In this document: positions 1 through 8,805 of the stretch, piece by piece | How positions within the stretch are numbered: position 1 is the first letter of the stretch | How the letters are laid out: every line of letters begins with the position of its first letter | Assembly (NCBI GenBank): GCA_900110395.1 | Contig: FODP01000003.1 | Location: 124,001-188,000, forward strand | DNA from: Rhodospirillales bacterium URHD0017 | GTDB lineage: Bacteria > Pseudomonadota > Alphaproteobacteria > Reyranellales > Reyranellaceae | Length of the DNA stretch: 64,000 nucleotides | Direction of reading: 5' to 3' | Position numbers and translations under genes: made by a program | The notes under the pieces: model-generated | Database searches by the model: none | Told to the model about the DNA's origin: nothing | Seen by the model: only the letters and a program-made list of their open reading frames with translations

Positions 1-210
1 CGCCTGATCAAGGAAGGCATCCCCGACGCCGAGGTCGAGATCCAGGACCTCGCGGGCGACGGCGACCACTATGCCGCCACAGTCATTTCGGCAGCCTTTG
101 CCGGAAAATCCAAGATCCAGCAGCACCAGATGGTCTATGGCGCGCTGGGTGGTCGCATGGGCGGGGTGCTGCATGCGCTGAAATTGACCACCATGGCGCA
201 AAGGCCTTAA
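1..210 (+). CDS. bolA: BolA family protein, C-terminal part
   Basis: The 5' end is cut by the window edge; 69 codons remain, ending in TAA. The peptide opens with RLIKEGIPDAEVEIQDLAGD, continues through DHYAATVISAAFAGKSKIQQHQMVY and ends in a helix rich in Ala and Leu. This is the usual BolA/YrbA pattern, with the conserved His in the DHY segment and the QQHQMVY motif. BolA proteins bind CGFS monothiol glutaredoxins through a shared [2Fe-2S] cluster and act in iron-sulfur and iron handling. The gene directly downstream, 57 bases away on the same strand, is exactly such a glutaredoxin, which supports both calls and suggests co-transcription. Confidence 0.9.
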   Translation, partial: RLIKEGIPDAEVEIQDLAGDGDHYAATVISAAFAGKSKIQQHQMVYGALGGRMGGVLHALKLTTMAQRP

Positions 211-267
211 GGGCCCTATATTCAGGGTCAGACCCGCGCCCTCGCTGGGGCGCTTCAGGAGATCGAT

Positions 268-609
268 ATGAGCGAGCCTCAGGTTTTTGATCGCATCCGT
301 GACGAGATCGGCAAGAACGACGTGCTGCTGTTCATGAAAGGCACGCCGGTGTTCCCGCAGTGCGGCTTTTCGGCTGCCGTCGTCGAGTGCTTGAGCGAGC
401 TCGGCGTGAAGTTCCACGGCGTCAACATCCTGGTCGACCCGGAACTGCGCCAGGGCATCAAGGAATTCAGCCAGTGGCCGACCATCCCCCAGCTCTACGT
501 GAAGGGCGAGTTCGTGGGCGGCTGCGACATCATTCGCGAGATGTTCGAGACCGGCGAGCTCGAGCAGCTCATGAAGGAAAAGGGCGTCACGCTGGCGAAC
601 GCCGCATAA
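268..609 (+). CDS. grxD: Monothiol glutaredoxin, Grx4/GrxD family
   Basis: This 113-residue protein has one thioredoxin-fold domain. It carries the monothiol active site C32-G-F-S35, the WPTIPQLYV strand with the cis-Pro, and the GGCDI glutathione-binding motif near residue 85. Length and motifs match CGFS glutaredoxins, which carry and transfer [2Fe-2S] clusters as glutathione-bridged dimers or as heterodimers with BolA. The start ATG is preceded by AGGAG six bases upstream. It follows the bolA gene, the standard alphaproteobacterial pairing, so the two probably act together in Fe-S cluster trafficking in the cytosol. Confidence 0.95.
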   Translation: MSEPQVFDRIRDEIGKNDVLLFMKGTPVFPQCGFSAAVVECLSELGVKFHGVNILVDPELRQGIKEFSQWPTIPQLYVKGEFVGGCDIIREMFETGELEQLMKEKGVTLANAA

Positions 610-657
610 GCTGATCCTGCATTCGACCCAGTGTCGTCGTAGCAGCGCTCGCGCGCT

Positions 658-1425
658 CTAATCGAAGGCGTACGACGCCATCGACAGGTTTCCCAACGTA
701 AACGACCGATGGAGCGCGCGTCCGTGCGCGCCCTTCCCTGCCGCGCCGAAGGCCACGTGCACAGGCAGGAAATGCTCATCCGTCGGATGGGCCTCGCGGG
801 CATAGGGCGCCTCGCTGCGATAGTCCGCCAGCGCCGCCTCGTCGCCCTTCTCCAGAGTATCCGCCAGCCAATCATCGAACGCCTTGGCCCACGGCTCGGG
901 CTCGACGTCATTGCCTGCGCCGCGCACCAGAGCCCGCAGATTGTGCGTGGCGCTGCCTGAACCCATCACCAGCACACCCTCCTCGCGCAACGGCGCCAGT
1001 TTGCGGCCAAGCGCAATGTGATACGCCGGGCTTTCTCCCGGCTGCACCGAGAGCTGGAAGATCGGGATGTCGGCCTCGGGCCAGGCGAGTTTGGCTGGCA
1101 CCCAGGCGCCATGATCGAGCCCGCGATGCGGGTCGTGCGCGGCGCCAGTGAGCCTCGCCACGCGCTCGGCGAGCTCCGGTGCGCCCGGCGGATCGTAGCG
1201 CAGCGCGTATAGAGCCTCGGGAAACCCGTAGAAATCGTGGATGGTGGCGGGCTTGTGCGCCGTCGACACGGCCGGCACGTCGGTGTCCCAGTGAGCCGAT
1301 ACCGCGACGATCGCCTTGGGCCGCGGCAGGACCTGGCCGAGCGATGCCAAAAAGGCCCGCGCCGGCCGATCTTCCAGGATCAGCATCGGGGAGCCGTGCG
1401 AAACAAAGACCGTTGGCATCGACAT
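658..1425 (-). CDS. Extradiol ring-opening dioxygenase, DODA/YgiD type
   Basis: About 255 residues with the class III extradiol dioxygenase (LigB-like) fold of the 4,5-DOPA dioxygenase group. Near the N-terminus is VFVSHGSPML with the metal-binding His, followed by VAVSAHWDT with the second His, and later MGSGSATHNL and DHGAWVPAKLAWP. Family members bind one non-haem Fe or Zn and cleave catechol-type rings, but many bacterial homologues have no known substrate. I chose the ATG at 1425 because GAGGA lies 8 bases upstream; an upstream ATG at 1449 has no such site. It stands alone on the minus strand, diverging from the solute-binding protein gene. Confidence 0.85.
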   Translation of the reverse strand: MSMPTVFVSHGSPMLILEDRPARAFLASLGQVLPRPKAIVAVSAHWDTDVPAVSTAHKPATIHDFYGFPEALYALRYDPPGAPELAERVARLTGAAHDPHRGLDHGAWVPAKLAWPEADIPIFQLSVQPGESPAYHIALGRKLAPLREEGVLVMGSGSATHNLRALVRGAGNDVEPEPWAKAFDDWLADTLEKGDEAALADYRSEAPYAREAHPTDEHFLPVHVAFGAAGKGAHGRALHRSFTLGNLSMASYAFD

Positions 1426-1495
1426 CGCTTTATTCCTCGGGCGCCCCATGGCAGCCTGTGTGCAATCACGGCCTCGTATCAGGGAAGACAGATAT

Positions 1496-3064
1496 ATGCA
1501 CGTTTTACGGATTTTAACGCGTTTTGCAGCCTGCCTTGCGCTGCTGTGGACGGTTCCGGCCGGCGCCCAGACGCTCCGGATGGTCGCTCATTCCGACTTG
1601 AAGGTCCTCGATCCGATCTGGACCACCGCCTTCATCACGCGAAACCACGGCTACATGGTCTACGACGTGCTGTTCGCCCGCGACGCCGATCTCAAGATCC
1701 AGCCTCAGATGGTCGACAAGTACGAAGTCTCGGCTGACAAGCTCTCGTGGAAGTTCACCCTGCGCGACGGCCTGGAATGGCACGACGGCCAGCCGGTCAC
1801 GGCCGATGACTGCGTCGCCTCGATCAAGCGCTGGGCGGCGCGCGATGCGCTCGGCCAGCAGCTTATGGCCTCGGTCGGCGACCTGAAGGTGGTCGACGCC
1901 AAGACCTTCTCGCTGACGCTCAAGGAGCCGTTCGGCCTGGTTCTCGAGGCGCTGGGCAAGCCCTCGTCCAACGTGCCCTTCATGATGCCCAAGCGGGTGG
2001 CCGAGACCGACCCCAACAAGCAGATCGACGACTACACCGGTTCGGGCCCCTTCATCTTCAAGAAGGACGAATGGAAGCCCGGCGAGAAGGTGGTCTACGT
2101 CAAGAACACCAAGTACAAGCCGCGCGCCGAGCCGCCCTCGATGCTGGCCGGCGGCAAGGTGGTGAAGGTCGAGCGCCTGGAATGGATTGCCCTCAGCGAT
2201 CCGCTCACTGCAGTCAACGCCCTGCAGCAGGGCGAGATCGACCTGGTCGAGATCCCGGTGCCCGATCTCTTCCCGGTGCTCAAGGCCGACAAGAACATCG
2301 CGCTCTATGGCTGGAACGCCCAGGGCAGCCAGATCATCATGCGCTTCAACCATCTCCATCCGCCCTTCAACAACGTGAAGGCGCGCCAGGCGGCGATGTA
2401 CGCCATCGCTCAGGAAGACTTCCTCAAGGCGCAGGTCGGCGATCCCGAGATCTACCGGGTGTGCAACTCGCCGCTGGTCTGCGGCTCGCCCTATGAGAAG
2501 AGCTACGGCGATCTCCTGCTGAAGCCCAACTTCGAAAAGGCGCGCCAGCTCCTGAAGGAGAGCGGCTATGACGGCACGCCGATCGTGATGATGCAGGCGA
2601 CCGACCTGCAGTCGTCCAACCAGCTCCCGCCAGTCGCCAAGCAGGCGCTCGAGCGCGTCGGCTTCAAGGTCGACCTGCAGGCGATGGACTGGCAGACCGT
2701 CGTGTCGCGCCGCGCCAAGAAGGACGCGCCCGACAGGGGCGGCTGGAACGTCTTCTTCACCACCACCGTCACGGTCGACGCCGACAACCCGGCCAGCAAC
2801 TCCTTCACCAGCGGCGCCTGCGACAAGGCGTGGTTCGGCTGGCCGTGCGATCCGGAGATGGAGAAGCTGCGCGCTGCCTACGCGCGCGAAGTCGATCCCG
2901 GCAAGCAGAAGCAGATCGCCATGGCCGTGCAGGACCGCGTCATGGACCAGGCGAGCTACATCGTGCTCGGCCAGTACAAGGCGTTCGGCGCCTACCGCAA
3001 GGATCGCGTCTCGGGCTGGCTGCCGGGGCCCGTGCCGGTGATGTGGAACATCACCAAGAAGTAG
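1496..3064 (+). CDS. ABC transporter substrate-binding protein, family 5 (peptide/opine type)
   Basis: A 522-residue periplasmic protein. The N-terminus has a short basic start, a hydrophobic stretch and an Ala-x-Ala-Gln cleavage site (PAGAQ), so it should be exported by Sec. The mature part has SBP_bac_5 signatures such as the LRDGLEWHDGQPVTADD segment and a GSGPF motif. Family members capture peptides, opines or other organic solutes for ABC importers. No permease or ATPase gene is adjacent, so the partner must be elsewhere. A protein of exactly the same length and clearly similar throughout is encoded on the opposite strand about 4 kb downstream (7149-8717). The ATG at 1496 has GGAAG upstream; the longer open frame lacks a signal peptide start. 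Confidence 0.88.
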   Translation: MHVLRILTRFAACLALLWTVPAGAQTLRMVAHSDLKVLDPIWTTAFITRNHGYMVYDVLFARDADLKIQPQMVDKYEVSADKLSWKFTLRDGLEWHDGQPVTADDCVASIKRWAARDALGQQLMASVGDLKVVDAKTFSLTLKEPFGLVLEALGKPSSNVPFMMPKRVAETDPNKQIDDYTGSGPFIFKKDEWKPGEKVVYVKNTKYKPRAEPPSMLAGGKVVKVERLEWIALSDPLTAVNALQQGEIDLVEIPVPDLFPVLKADKNIALYGWNAQGSQIIMRFNHLHPPFNNVKARQAAMYAIAQEDFLKAQVGDPEIYRVCNSPLVCGSPYEKSYGDLLLKPNFEKARQLLKESGYDGTPIVMMQATDLQSSNQLPPVAKQALERVGFKVDLQAMDWQTVVSRRAKKDAPDRGGWNVFFTTTVTVDADNPASNSFTSGACDKAWFGWPCDPEMEKLRAAYAREVDPGKQKQIAMAVQDRVMDQASYIVLGQYKAFGAYRKDRVSGWLPGPVPVMWNITKK

Positions 3065-3125
3065 GTCCGCCAACATCGTCAGGCCGGCGGCGAGTTGCCT
3101 CGCCGCCGGTCAGATACTTTTGCGG

Positions 3126-3710
3126 TCAGGCGGCTTGAGCCAACGGCTGCACGCGCCAACGACCGGCGGATTCGGCGACGCGCTTGCCGAGCGCCTCCAT
3201 GGTGCGGAAGTCGGATGCCGCGATGCCCTCGACGCCCTGGTCGGCGTTGGCCTGCGCCATGGCGCCGACCGACGCGCCCAGGCGATTGAGATCCTCGGCC
3301 GAGCCCTTGGAATGGTTGTAGCCCGGCGGCAGGCCGAGGCCGACCCACACCATGCCGTGCTGCAGGGCGAGCGTGAGCAGCTGGTAGAGCGTGTTGTGCT
3401 TGTCGCCGTTCCACGACGCCGAGGCGGTGAAGCCGGCGGCGAGCTTGTTGCGCCACGCGCCTTCCATCCAGCGCTTGGACGTCCAGTCCTTGAACTTGGC
3501 GAACTCCGCGGAGACACCGCCCATGTAGGTCGGGCTGCCGAAGATGATGGCGTCAGCGCCGTCCAGTTCGGCCTGGCGGGCTTCCGCATCGGCGACCGGG
3601 ATCAGGCTCACCTTGGTGTGGGCGATCGTCTCGGCGCCCTTGGCGATGGCCTCAGCCAAGGCCTTCGTATGGCCGAAGCCCGAGTGATAGACGATGGCGA
3701 TGGTGCTCAT
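3126..3710 (-). CDS. Flavodoxin-like NAD(P)H:quinone oxidoreductase (WrbA-like)
   Basis: A 194-residue flavodoxin-fold protein. The FMN phosphate loop is seen in IAIVYHSGFGHTKALAEA and the second FMN loop in GSPTYMGGVSAEFKDW-type sequence near residues 75-90. WrbA and related flavodoxins reduce quinones by two electrons using NAD(P)H, protecting against semiquinone radicals; length fits this group. The ATG at 3710 has GGAAAG a few bases upstream, whereas the longer frame would add an unrelated leader. It diverges from an HxlR regulator gene 146 bases away, a frequent arrangement for quinone- or electrophile-responsive reductases. Confidence 0.85.
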   Translation of the reverse strand: MSTIAIVYHSGFGHTKALAEAIAKGAETIAHTKVSLIPVADAEARQAELDGADAIIFGSPTYMGGVSAEFAKFKDWTSKRWMEGAWRNKLAAGFTASASWNGDKHNTLYQLLTLALQHGMVWVGLGLPPGYNHSKGSAEDLNRLGASVGAMAQANADQGVEGIAASDFRTMEALGKRVAESAGRWRVQPLAQAA

Positions 3711-3856
3711 GGCTCTTTCCAATCCTTTGATTCTACTGGAGAAAAGAACAGTCAATTTCCCCAGTTCATTAGGTTACGGTTAGTGACTGGAAAGATTTGG
3801 GGTGTGCCCTATATATTCACCAGTAGGTACCAATTCGTAACTCCTGGATATTCCGC
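3711..3856. promoter_or_regulatory. Divergent control region, flavodoxin / HxlR regulator
   Basis: The spacer is AT-richer than its surroundings. On the minus strand a TTGACT box lies ahead of the flavodoxin gene with a possible TAGAAT box 14 bases on, a short spacing. An interrupted dyad, CCAGT at 3761-3765 and ACTGG at 3786-3790, lies in the middle and could be the regulator's site. HxlR proteins usually bind palindromes in their own divergent promoters; the exact boxes are inference. Confidence 0.35.
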
Positions 3857-4240
3857 ATGGACGCCAAACAGACCCACGGCAAGGAGAGCGCCTCCTGCCC
3901 CATGGACTTCATCCTGCGCATGCTGATGGGGCCGTGGACGACGTACATCCTCTACAACCTCAAGACCCACGGCCCGCAGCGCTTCGGCGAACTGAAGCGA
4001 CGGGTGGCCGGCATCTCGGCCAAGATGCTGACCGAGCGCCTGCGGACGCTGGAAGGCGCTTCGCTGGTCCGCCGTGACTACGAGGCGACGATCCCGCCCA
4101 AGGTCACCTATTCGCTGACCCAGCGCGGCCACGAGCTCGACGACGTCTTAGGCAAGCTCGCCGAGATCGGCATGCGCTGGGAAGCCGAGGACGCGGCGGC
4201 ACGCGCCGCGCGCGCGGCCGAGCTCAAGGCGGCTGAATAG
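3857..4240 (+). CDS. HxlR-family winged-helix transcriptional regulator
   Basis: A 127-residue single-domain regulator. The HxlR winged helix is plain: WTTYILYNLKTHGPQRFGEL, then the recognition region ISAKMLTERLRTLE, then the wing YSLTQRGHEL. The only cysteine is Cys14, in SCPMDFILRML at the N-terminus. That is the place of the redox-sensing Cys of YodB/HypR/QorR-type regulators, which sense quinones, diamide or hypochlorite. With the quinone reductase gene diverging next to it, a repressor of that reductase released by electrophiles is a reasonable inference. Start ATG is the first in frame; the C-terminal tail is Ala-rich. Confidence 0.88.
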   Translation: MDAKQTHGKESASCPMDFILRMLMGPWTTYILYNLKTHGPQRFGELKRRVAGISAKMLTERLRTLEGASLVRRDYEATIPPKVTYSLTQRGHELDDVLGKLAEIGMRWEAEDAAARAARAAELKAAE

Positions 4241-4287
4241 ATCCTTCGCTGCGCTCAGGCTGACAATGGGCCGTTGGCCCGTTGTCA
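4241..4287. repeat. Dispersed repeat half-site and hairpin between convergent genes
   Basis: Directly after the regulator stop codon the sequence ATCCTTCGCTGCGCTCAGG matches one arm of the palindromic repeat at 34053-34129. It runs into a hairpin with arms TGACAATGGGCC (4261-4272) and GGCCCGTTGTCA (4276-4287), one mismatch, and a GTT loop. The TGA stop codon of the minus-strand binding-protein gene (4285-4287) is part of this hairpin. It may act as a two-way terminator, although there is no T-run. Confidence 0.55.
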
Positions 4288-5325
4288 CCTCGGCACGTTG
4301 AAGTGCCCTTGCACGAAGCTGAGGTCGATGAACGACTTCGGATCGGCATCGCGCGAGACCTGGCCGGTCGATTGCCAGAAAGCGACCTGCTTATAAATGT
4401 CGCCGACGTCGAGCCTGCCCTCGGGATCGATGTAGGGCAGGCCGGCGGCGATCAGGGCCGGCGGCTGCTTCACCACGTTCGACAGAATGCCGATCATCTC
4501 GTCGTAGTTGGGCCCGGGCACCAGCTTGCCGTTCTCGCGCTTGCCGAACGCCTCGTGGTATGCGGCGGCGCCACGGCGATAGCCGATCAGGAACTTCTCG
4601 ACCAGGGGCCGGCGGTCGGCGATCGTCTTGGGCGAGGTGAAGACCGCGCCGAGTTGCCACGGCACCTCGTCGCTGACATAGGCGATCGGCTTGCCGCTGC
4701 CCTCAGATTCGACCTGTCGGAAGGTCGTGATGGGGAACACCGCGGCATCGACCTGCCCGCCCTTGAAGGCCGCCACCATGTTGGGAATGGTCTGCAGCGG
4801 CACGATGGTCACGGTCTTCATGTCGACGCCGTGCTTGCGCGCCACGATCTCCAGCGAATAGTGCACCGACGAGCCGACCGTGGTGACGGCGACGCGCTTG
4901 CCTGAAAGATCTTTCACGCCGCGCACACCGGCGTCCCACGCCGCATTGGTGACGGCGATGACGTTGAGCTGGTAGCCCGGCTTCTCCGCACTCTGCGCCG
5001 CCACGACCTTCAGCCCGCCCTTTGCGGCGAGATTGAAAAAACCCGCGGTGAAGGCGGTGACGCCGAGATCGGCATCGCCCGAGACCACGGCCAGGGGTAC
5101 CTGCGCCGCCGCCTGAAAGTCCTTCATCGTGAGCTCGAGGCCCGCTTCCTTGAACCAGCCCTTCTCCTGGGCGATGAAGATCGGCCCCGACGACGACAGT
5201 TTTAAGAGCGCAATCGACGCCTTGGTCAGGTCCTGCGCCTTTGCCGCCGGTGCCAGCGACAGCGCAGCCATGCCACCGAGCGCCCCACTCAACGCCATGC
5301 GGCGCGACATGCGATTGGACAACAC
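4285..5325 (-). CDS. NitT/TauT-type ABC transporter substrate-binding protein
   Basis: A 346-residue exported protein of the NMT1/SsuA family. The N-terminus has RRMALSGALGGMAALSLAPAAKA, a signal peptide with an Arg pair. The mature chain shows GPIFIAQEKGWFKEAGLELT and the typical GDADLGVTAF and GQVDAAVFP motifs of proteins binding nitrate, taurine, sulfonates, thiamine precursors or small aromatic acids. I chose the GTG at 5325 because GGGAGG sits 7 bases upstream; the ATG at 5310 is the alternative. No ABC permease or ATPase is adjacent. It diverges from an FAD oxidoreductase gene across only 49 bases, so the oxidoreductase may act on the imported compound. Confidence 0.85.
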   Translation of the reverse strand: MLSNRMSRRMALSGALGGMAALSLAPAAKAQDLTKASIALLKLSSSGPIFIAQEKGWFKEAGLELTMKDFQAAAQVPLAVVSGDADLGVTAFTAGFFNLAAKGGLKVVAAQSAEKPGYQLNVIAVTNAAWDAGVRGVKDLSGKRVAVTTVGSSVHYSLEIVARKHGVDMKTVTIVPLQTIPNMVAAFKGGQVDAAVFPITTFRQVESEGSGKPIAYVSDEVPWQLGAVFTSPKTIADRRPLVEKFLIGYRRGAAAYHEAFGKRENGKLVPGPNYDEMIGILSNVVKQPPALIAAGLPYIDPEGRLDVGDIYKQVAFWQSTGQVSRDADPKSFIDLSFVQGHFNVPR

Positions 5326-5374
5326 CCTGAAGCCTCCCGTTCTTCCTTGAGCCGGAGTATGGTCGGTTTCCAAA

Positions 5375-6650
5375 ATGAATCCCATCGATTGCGACGTTCT
5401 GGCCAGCGGCGGCGGAATGGCGGGAACCGTGGCCGCCATCGCCGCCGCCCGCCAAGGTGCGCGCACCGTGCTGTTCGAGCGCCATGGCTTCCTGGGAGGC
5501 GCCGCGACGGCGGGCGCGGTCGGACAGTTCGTCGGCTGGGAGACCCGCGCCGGGCGGCGGGTGATCGCCGGCATCGCCGAAGAGATCGTCCAGCGCCTGG
5601 AGACGATGGGCGGCAGCAGCGGCCACGGCCATTTCGTCATGTCGACCGGCCATCGCATGGACCGCGTCGAATACGACACCGAGATCCTGAAGGTCGTGCT
5701 CGACGAGATGGTGCACGAGGCGGGCGTGCGCGTTCTGCTGCACAGCCAGCTCGCCCAGGTCTCGCGCCGTGGCCGCGCCATCGGCTCGGCGACGGTGCTG
5801 ACCAAGGGCGGCCTGCTCGACGTGCGTGCGCGCTTCTTCATCGACAGCTCGGGCGACCTCGACCTGATGGCGCGCGCCGGCGCGCCATTCCTTGGCCTCG
5901 ACGACGGCGAGAGCCTCCAGCCCGCGACCATGATGTTCCGTCTGGGCCCGATCGACTTTGCCGCCTTCGACGCCATGAGCGCCGAGACCAAGGCAGAGCT
6001 CGCCACGCGCGGTGTCGCCGAAGGCGCGCTACCGCGCGCGGCGCTGCATTGCAGCCGCGTGCCGGGTGGTGACGACGGCTGGTTCAACGTCACACGGCTC
6101 GCCATCGACGCCAGCGATCCCTTCGCCCTGTCGGACGGCGAGCGCGAAGGCCGCCGCCAGGCCCTGGCCGCGGCGCGCTTCATCGCGGCCAATGTGCCGG
6201 GCTGCGCCAAGGCGCGGCTGGTGTCGTTCGCCCCACAGCTCGGCATCCGCGAGACGCGCCGCATCGCCGGCCTCGCCACGCTTTTCGGCCGACGACCTGC
6301 GCAACGGCGCCGAGTTCATCGACACCATGGCGCTCGGCGCCTATCCCGTCGACGTGCACCACACCGGCGATGCCAACATCACCTTCGAGGAGCTGGGCGC
6401 CGACCACGTCTACGCCCTGCCCTACCGCATCGCAGTCCCGCAGGGCCTCGACAATGCGCTGGTCGCGGGCCGCGGCCTCTCGGCCACGCACGAGGCGCAT
6501 GGCGCCATCCGCGTCATGCCGACGGCGATGGCCGTGGCGCAGGCCGTCGGCACTGCGGCCGCGCTGCTGGCCGCGTCGAACCAGCCGGCGCCCCAGCTCG
6601 ATCCCGCCACCCTGCGCGAGAAGCTCAGGGCCGCCGGCGCGATCCTCTGA
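5375..6650 (+). pseudogene. FAD-dependent oxidoreductase, one-base frameshift
   Basis: The N-terminal part has a dinucleotide-binding motif (VLASGGGMAGTVAAIAAARQ) and an FLGGAATAG segment typical of the FAD_oxidored (PF12831) group. The reading frame is intact to ATL at about residue 303. It then moves to another frame that continues naturally with SADDLRNGAEFIDTMALGAY and runs to TGA at 6650. Removing one T from the TTTT run at 6282-6285 joins the halves into a protein of about 424 residues. There are no other stops, so this is either a very recent lesion or a sequencing error. The family oxidises varied small metabolites; the substrate is unknown. Confidence 0.8.
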
Positions 6651-6678
6651 TGCTGGTGGCACGCCCCCAGCGGAACTC

Positions 6679-7071
6679 TTAGCGAAACGCCGCCGCCACC
6701 CTGGCCGTGTCCTCGACGACGCGGAACGAGGTGATCTCGCCGTTGCGCACGCCGAACACCATGGCCCAGTCGGCGGCGAAGGTGCGGCCCGTGGGCCTGG
6801 CCTTGCCCGTCCAGTGGCCGGTCGCCACGACCTCGTCGCCCGCCGGCAGCACATGCTTGGGCTCCCAGGTCAACACGTCGAGCGACGCGCCGATCTTGGT
6901 GAAGAAGTCGCCGACGCCGTCGCGCCCCTTGTAGGCGCCGCCATAGGGGATTTCCGGGCCTCCGGCATGACGCCAATCGACGTCCTTGGCCACGCGGGCC
7001 ACGATGAAGCCGGCATCGCCTCGACCGAACGCGTCGAAGCAATCCCGGATCAGTTTCACGTTGTCTGCCAT
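6679..7071 (-). CDS. NTF2-like (SnoaL/ketosteroid isomerase-related) protein
   Basis: A 130-residue cone-fold protein. Typical features are the N-terminal helix LIRDCFDAFGRGDAGFIV, the segment DVDWRHAGGPEIPYGGAYKGRDGV, and the terminal strands DWAMVFGVRNGEITSFRVVED. Proteins of this fold serve as small isomerases, hydratases or binding domains, so no reaction can be named. It lies 77 bases after a family-5 binding protein on the same strand and is the last gene of a possible operon with an amidase and an AtzH-like protein. It converges with the frameshifted FAD gene. Confidence 0.8.
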   Translation of the reverse strand: MADNVKLIRDCFDAFGRGDAGFIVARVAKDVDWRHAGGPEIPYGGAYKGRDGVGDFFTKIGASLDVLTWEPKHVLPAGDEVVATGHWTGKARPTGRTFAADWAMVFGVRNGEITSFRVVEDTARVAAAFR

Positions 7072-7148
7072 TCCCTGCCTTCATTGTCTGGCCCGCCTGT
7101 TACGGCGGGCCGGCGACAACGGACGCGAGGCGGCCTTTCACATCGCCG

Positions 7149-8717
7149 TTACTTCTTCGTAATGCCCCAGAAGGCGGTGACCGGCGGCGGCACCGGGCGG
7201 GTCTCGATGTTGGACCGCACAGCCGAGACGCTGACCCATTCGCCGAGAGGCACGTGGGTCACGATCTCGGCGAAGTGGCGCTGGACTTCCTCGGCCGCCG
7301 CCTTCTTCTCGGCCGGCGTGGCGGCGCGCACGTACTTGTCGCGCAGTGCCTCCATCTTCTCGTCGCACGGCCAGCCCGCGCGTGCCTTATCGCAGGTCGC
7401 GGCGAGATAGGGCGTCATCAGCGGGTCGAGGATGTCGACTTGCGTCCAGCTCGTGGCGAAGGAGTTCCAGCCACCTTCCGACGGCGGCCCCTTCTTGGTG
7501 ACGAGGCGGTTGACCATTGTCGTCCAGTCGGTCGCCTGGACCTCGACCTTGAAGCCTGCCCGTTCGAGCTGCGCCTTGGCGACGATCGGCAGCTGCTTGA
7601 TCACGTTGAGGTCGGTGGGCTGCGGCATGACGATGACCATGCCGTCGTAGCCCGCTTCCTTCAGCATCTCGCGCGCCTTCTGGGCGTTGCCGTTCAGGAA
7701 ATTCTCCATCCCGACCTCGCTCGCCAGCGGCGTGTCGCAGGTGAACAGCGCCTTGCACACCTTGTAGAAGCGCTTGTCGCCGATATTGGCCTGCAGGAAC
7801 TCCTCCTGGCTCAGCGCCACCATGGCGGCCTGGCGGATCTTCACGTTGTTGAACGGCGGGATCAGCCAGTTCATGCGGAACACGTACTGGTTGGAGGTCT
7901 GGCCCTTGATGACGCGGACGCTCTTGTCCTTCTCCAGCACCGGCAGCGTGTCGTAGTTGACGCTTTCGATCATGTCGATCTCGCCCTTGAGCAGGGCGTT
8001 GACCTGGGTCTCGGTGTCCTGGATCCACACCCATTCGACGCGGTCGAGATTGACCACCTTGCCGCCGGCCAGCCCCGAGGCCGGCTCGGACCGCGGCTTG
8101 TACTTGGGATTCTTGAGATAGACCGTCTTCTCGCCGGGCTTCCATTCGTCCTTCTTGAGGATGAACGGCCCGGAGCCGGTGTAGTCCTCGATCTGCTTGT
8201 AGGGGTCGGTTTCGGCGACGCGCTTGGGCATCATGAAGGGCACGACGACGGAGGGCTTGCCGAGCGATTCGAGCACCGGCCCGAACTTCTCCTTGAACAC
8301 CAACTGGAAGGTCTTGGGATCGACGACCTTGTAGTCCTGCAGCGACTGCGAGAGCTTCAGGCCCATCGAATCGCGCACCGCCCAGCGCTTCAGCGAGGCA
8401 ATGCAGTCCTCGGCGGTGACCGGCGTGCCGTCGTGCCATTCCAGCCCATCACGCAGCTTGAAGGTCCAGGTGAGCCCGTCGTCGCTCGTGCGCCAGGTGT
8501 CGACCATCTGCGGCTTGATCTGGAACTGCTCGTCCATCGCGAACAGCGTGTCATAGAGCATGTAGCCGTGATTGCGCACGATGTAGGCGCCGCTCCAGAT
8601 CGGATCGAGCACCTTGAGATCGGAATGCATGACGACCTTGAGGGTCTGCGCCGAGGCGAACGGCGCGGCTGACACGACCGCCAGGGCCGTGACGGATGCA
8701 AGCAGGAAACGACGCAT
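7149..8717 (-). CDS. ABC transporter substrate-binding protein, family 5 (paralogue)
   Basis: A 522-residue exported binding protein. The signal peptide MRRFLLASVTALAVVSAAPF is followed by the cleavage site ASAQ. The mature protein resembles the 1496-3064 product across its whole length, sharing for example HSDLKVLDPIW, RDGLEWHDG, PFMMPKRVAETDP and KKDEWKPGEK. The two are clearly paralogues and probably bind related ligands. The ATG has GGAGG seven bases upstream. It is 88 bases downstream of the AtzH-like gene, which suggests the ligand could be the amide processed by the amidase two genes up; this is inference. No ABC permease is nearby. Confidence 0.88.
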   Translation of the reverse strand: MRRFLLASVTALAVVSAAPFASAQTLKVVMHSDLKVLDPIWSGAYIVRNHGYMLYDTLFAMDEQFQIKPQMVDTWRTSDDGLTWTFKLRDGLEWHDGTPVTAEDCIASLKRWAVRDSMGLKLSQSLQDYKVVDPKTFQLVFKEKFGPVLESLGKPSVVVPFMMPKRVAETDPYKQIEDYTGSGPFILKKDEWKPGEKTVYLKNPKYKPRSEPASGLAGGKVVNLDRVEWVWIQDTETQVNALLKGEIDMIESVNYDTLPVLEKDKSVRVIKGQTSNQYVFRMNWLIPPFNNVKIRQAAMVALSQEEFLQANIGDKRFYKVCKALFTCDTPLASEVGMENFLNGNAQKAREMLKEAGYDGMVIVMPQPTDLNVIKQLPIVAKAQLERAGFKVEVQATDWTTMVNRLVTKKGPPSEGGWNSFATSWTQVDILDPLMTPYLAATCDKARAGWPCDEKMEALRDKYVRAATPAEKKAAAEEVQRHFAEIVTHVPLGEWVSVSAVRSNIETRPVPPPVTAFWGITKK

Positions 8718-8805
8718 GAGAAGTCCTCCAACCCCCGAAGGACTCGACTTTAGGCGCGCCGGTATCGGCCTGTCACCGATTCACTCGGGCAGACCTGTTG
8801 CTTCC

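Noticed and set aside
1514..3076. Long open frame on the minus strand across the family-5 binding protein gene
   Set aside because: It mirrors the codon pattern of the real gene on the opposite strand; the product is rich in His/Arg/Gly/Leu with no signal peptide or known family.
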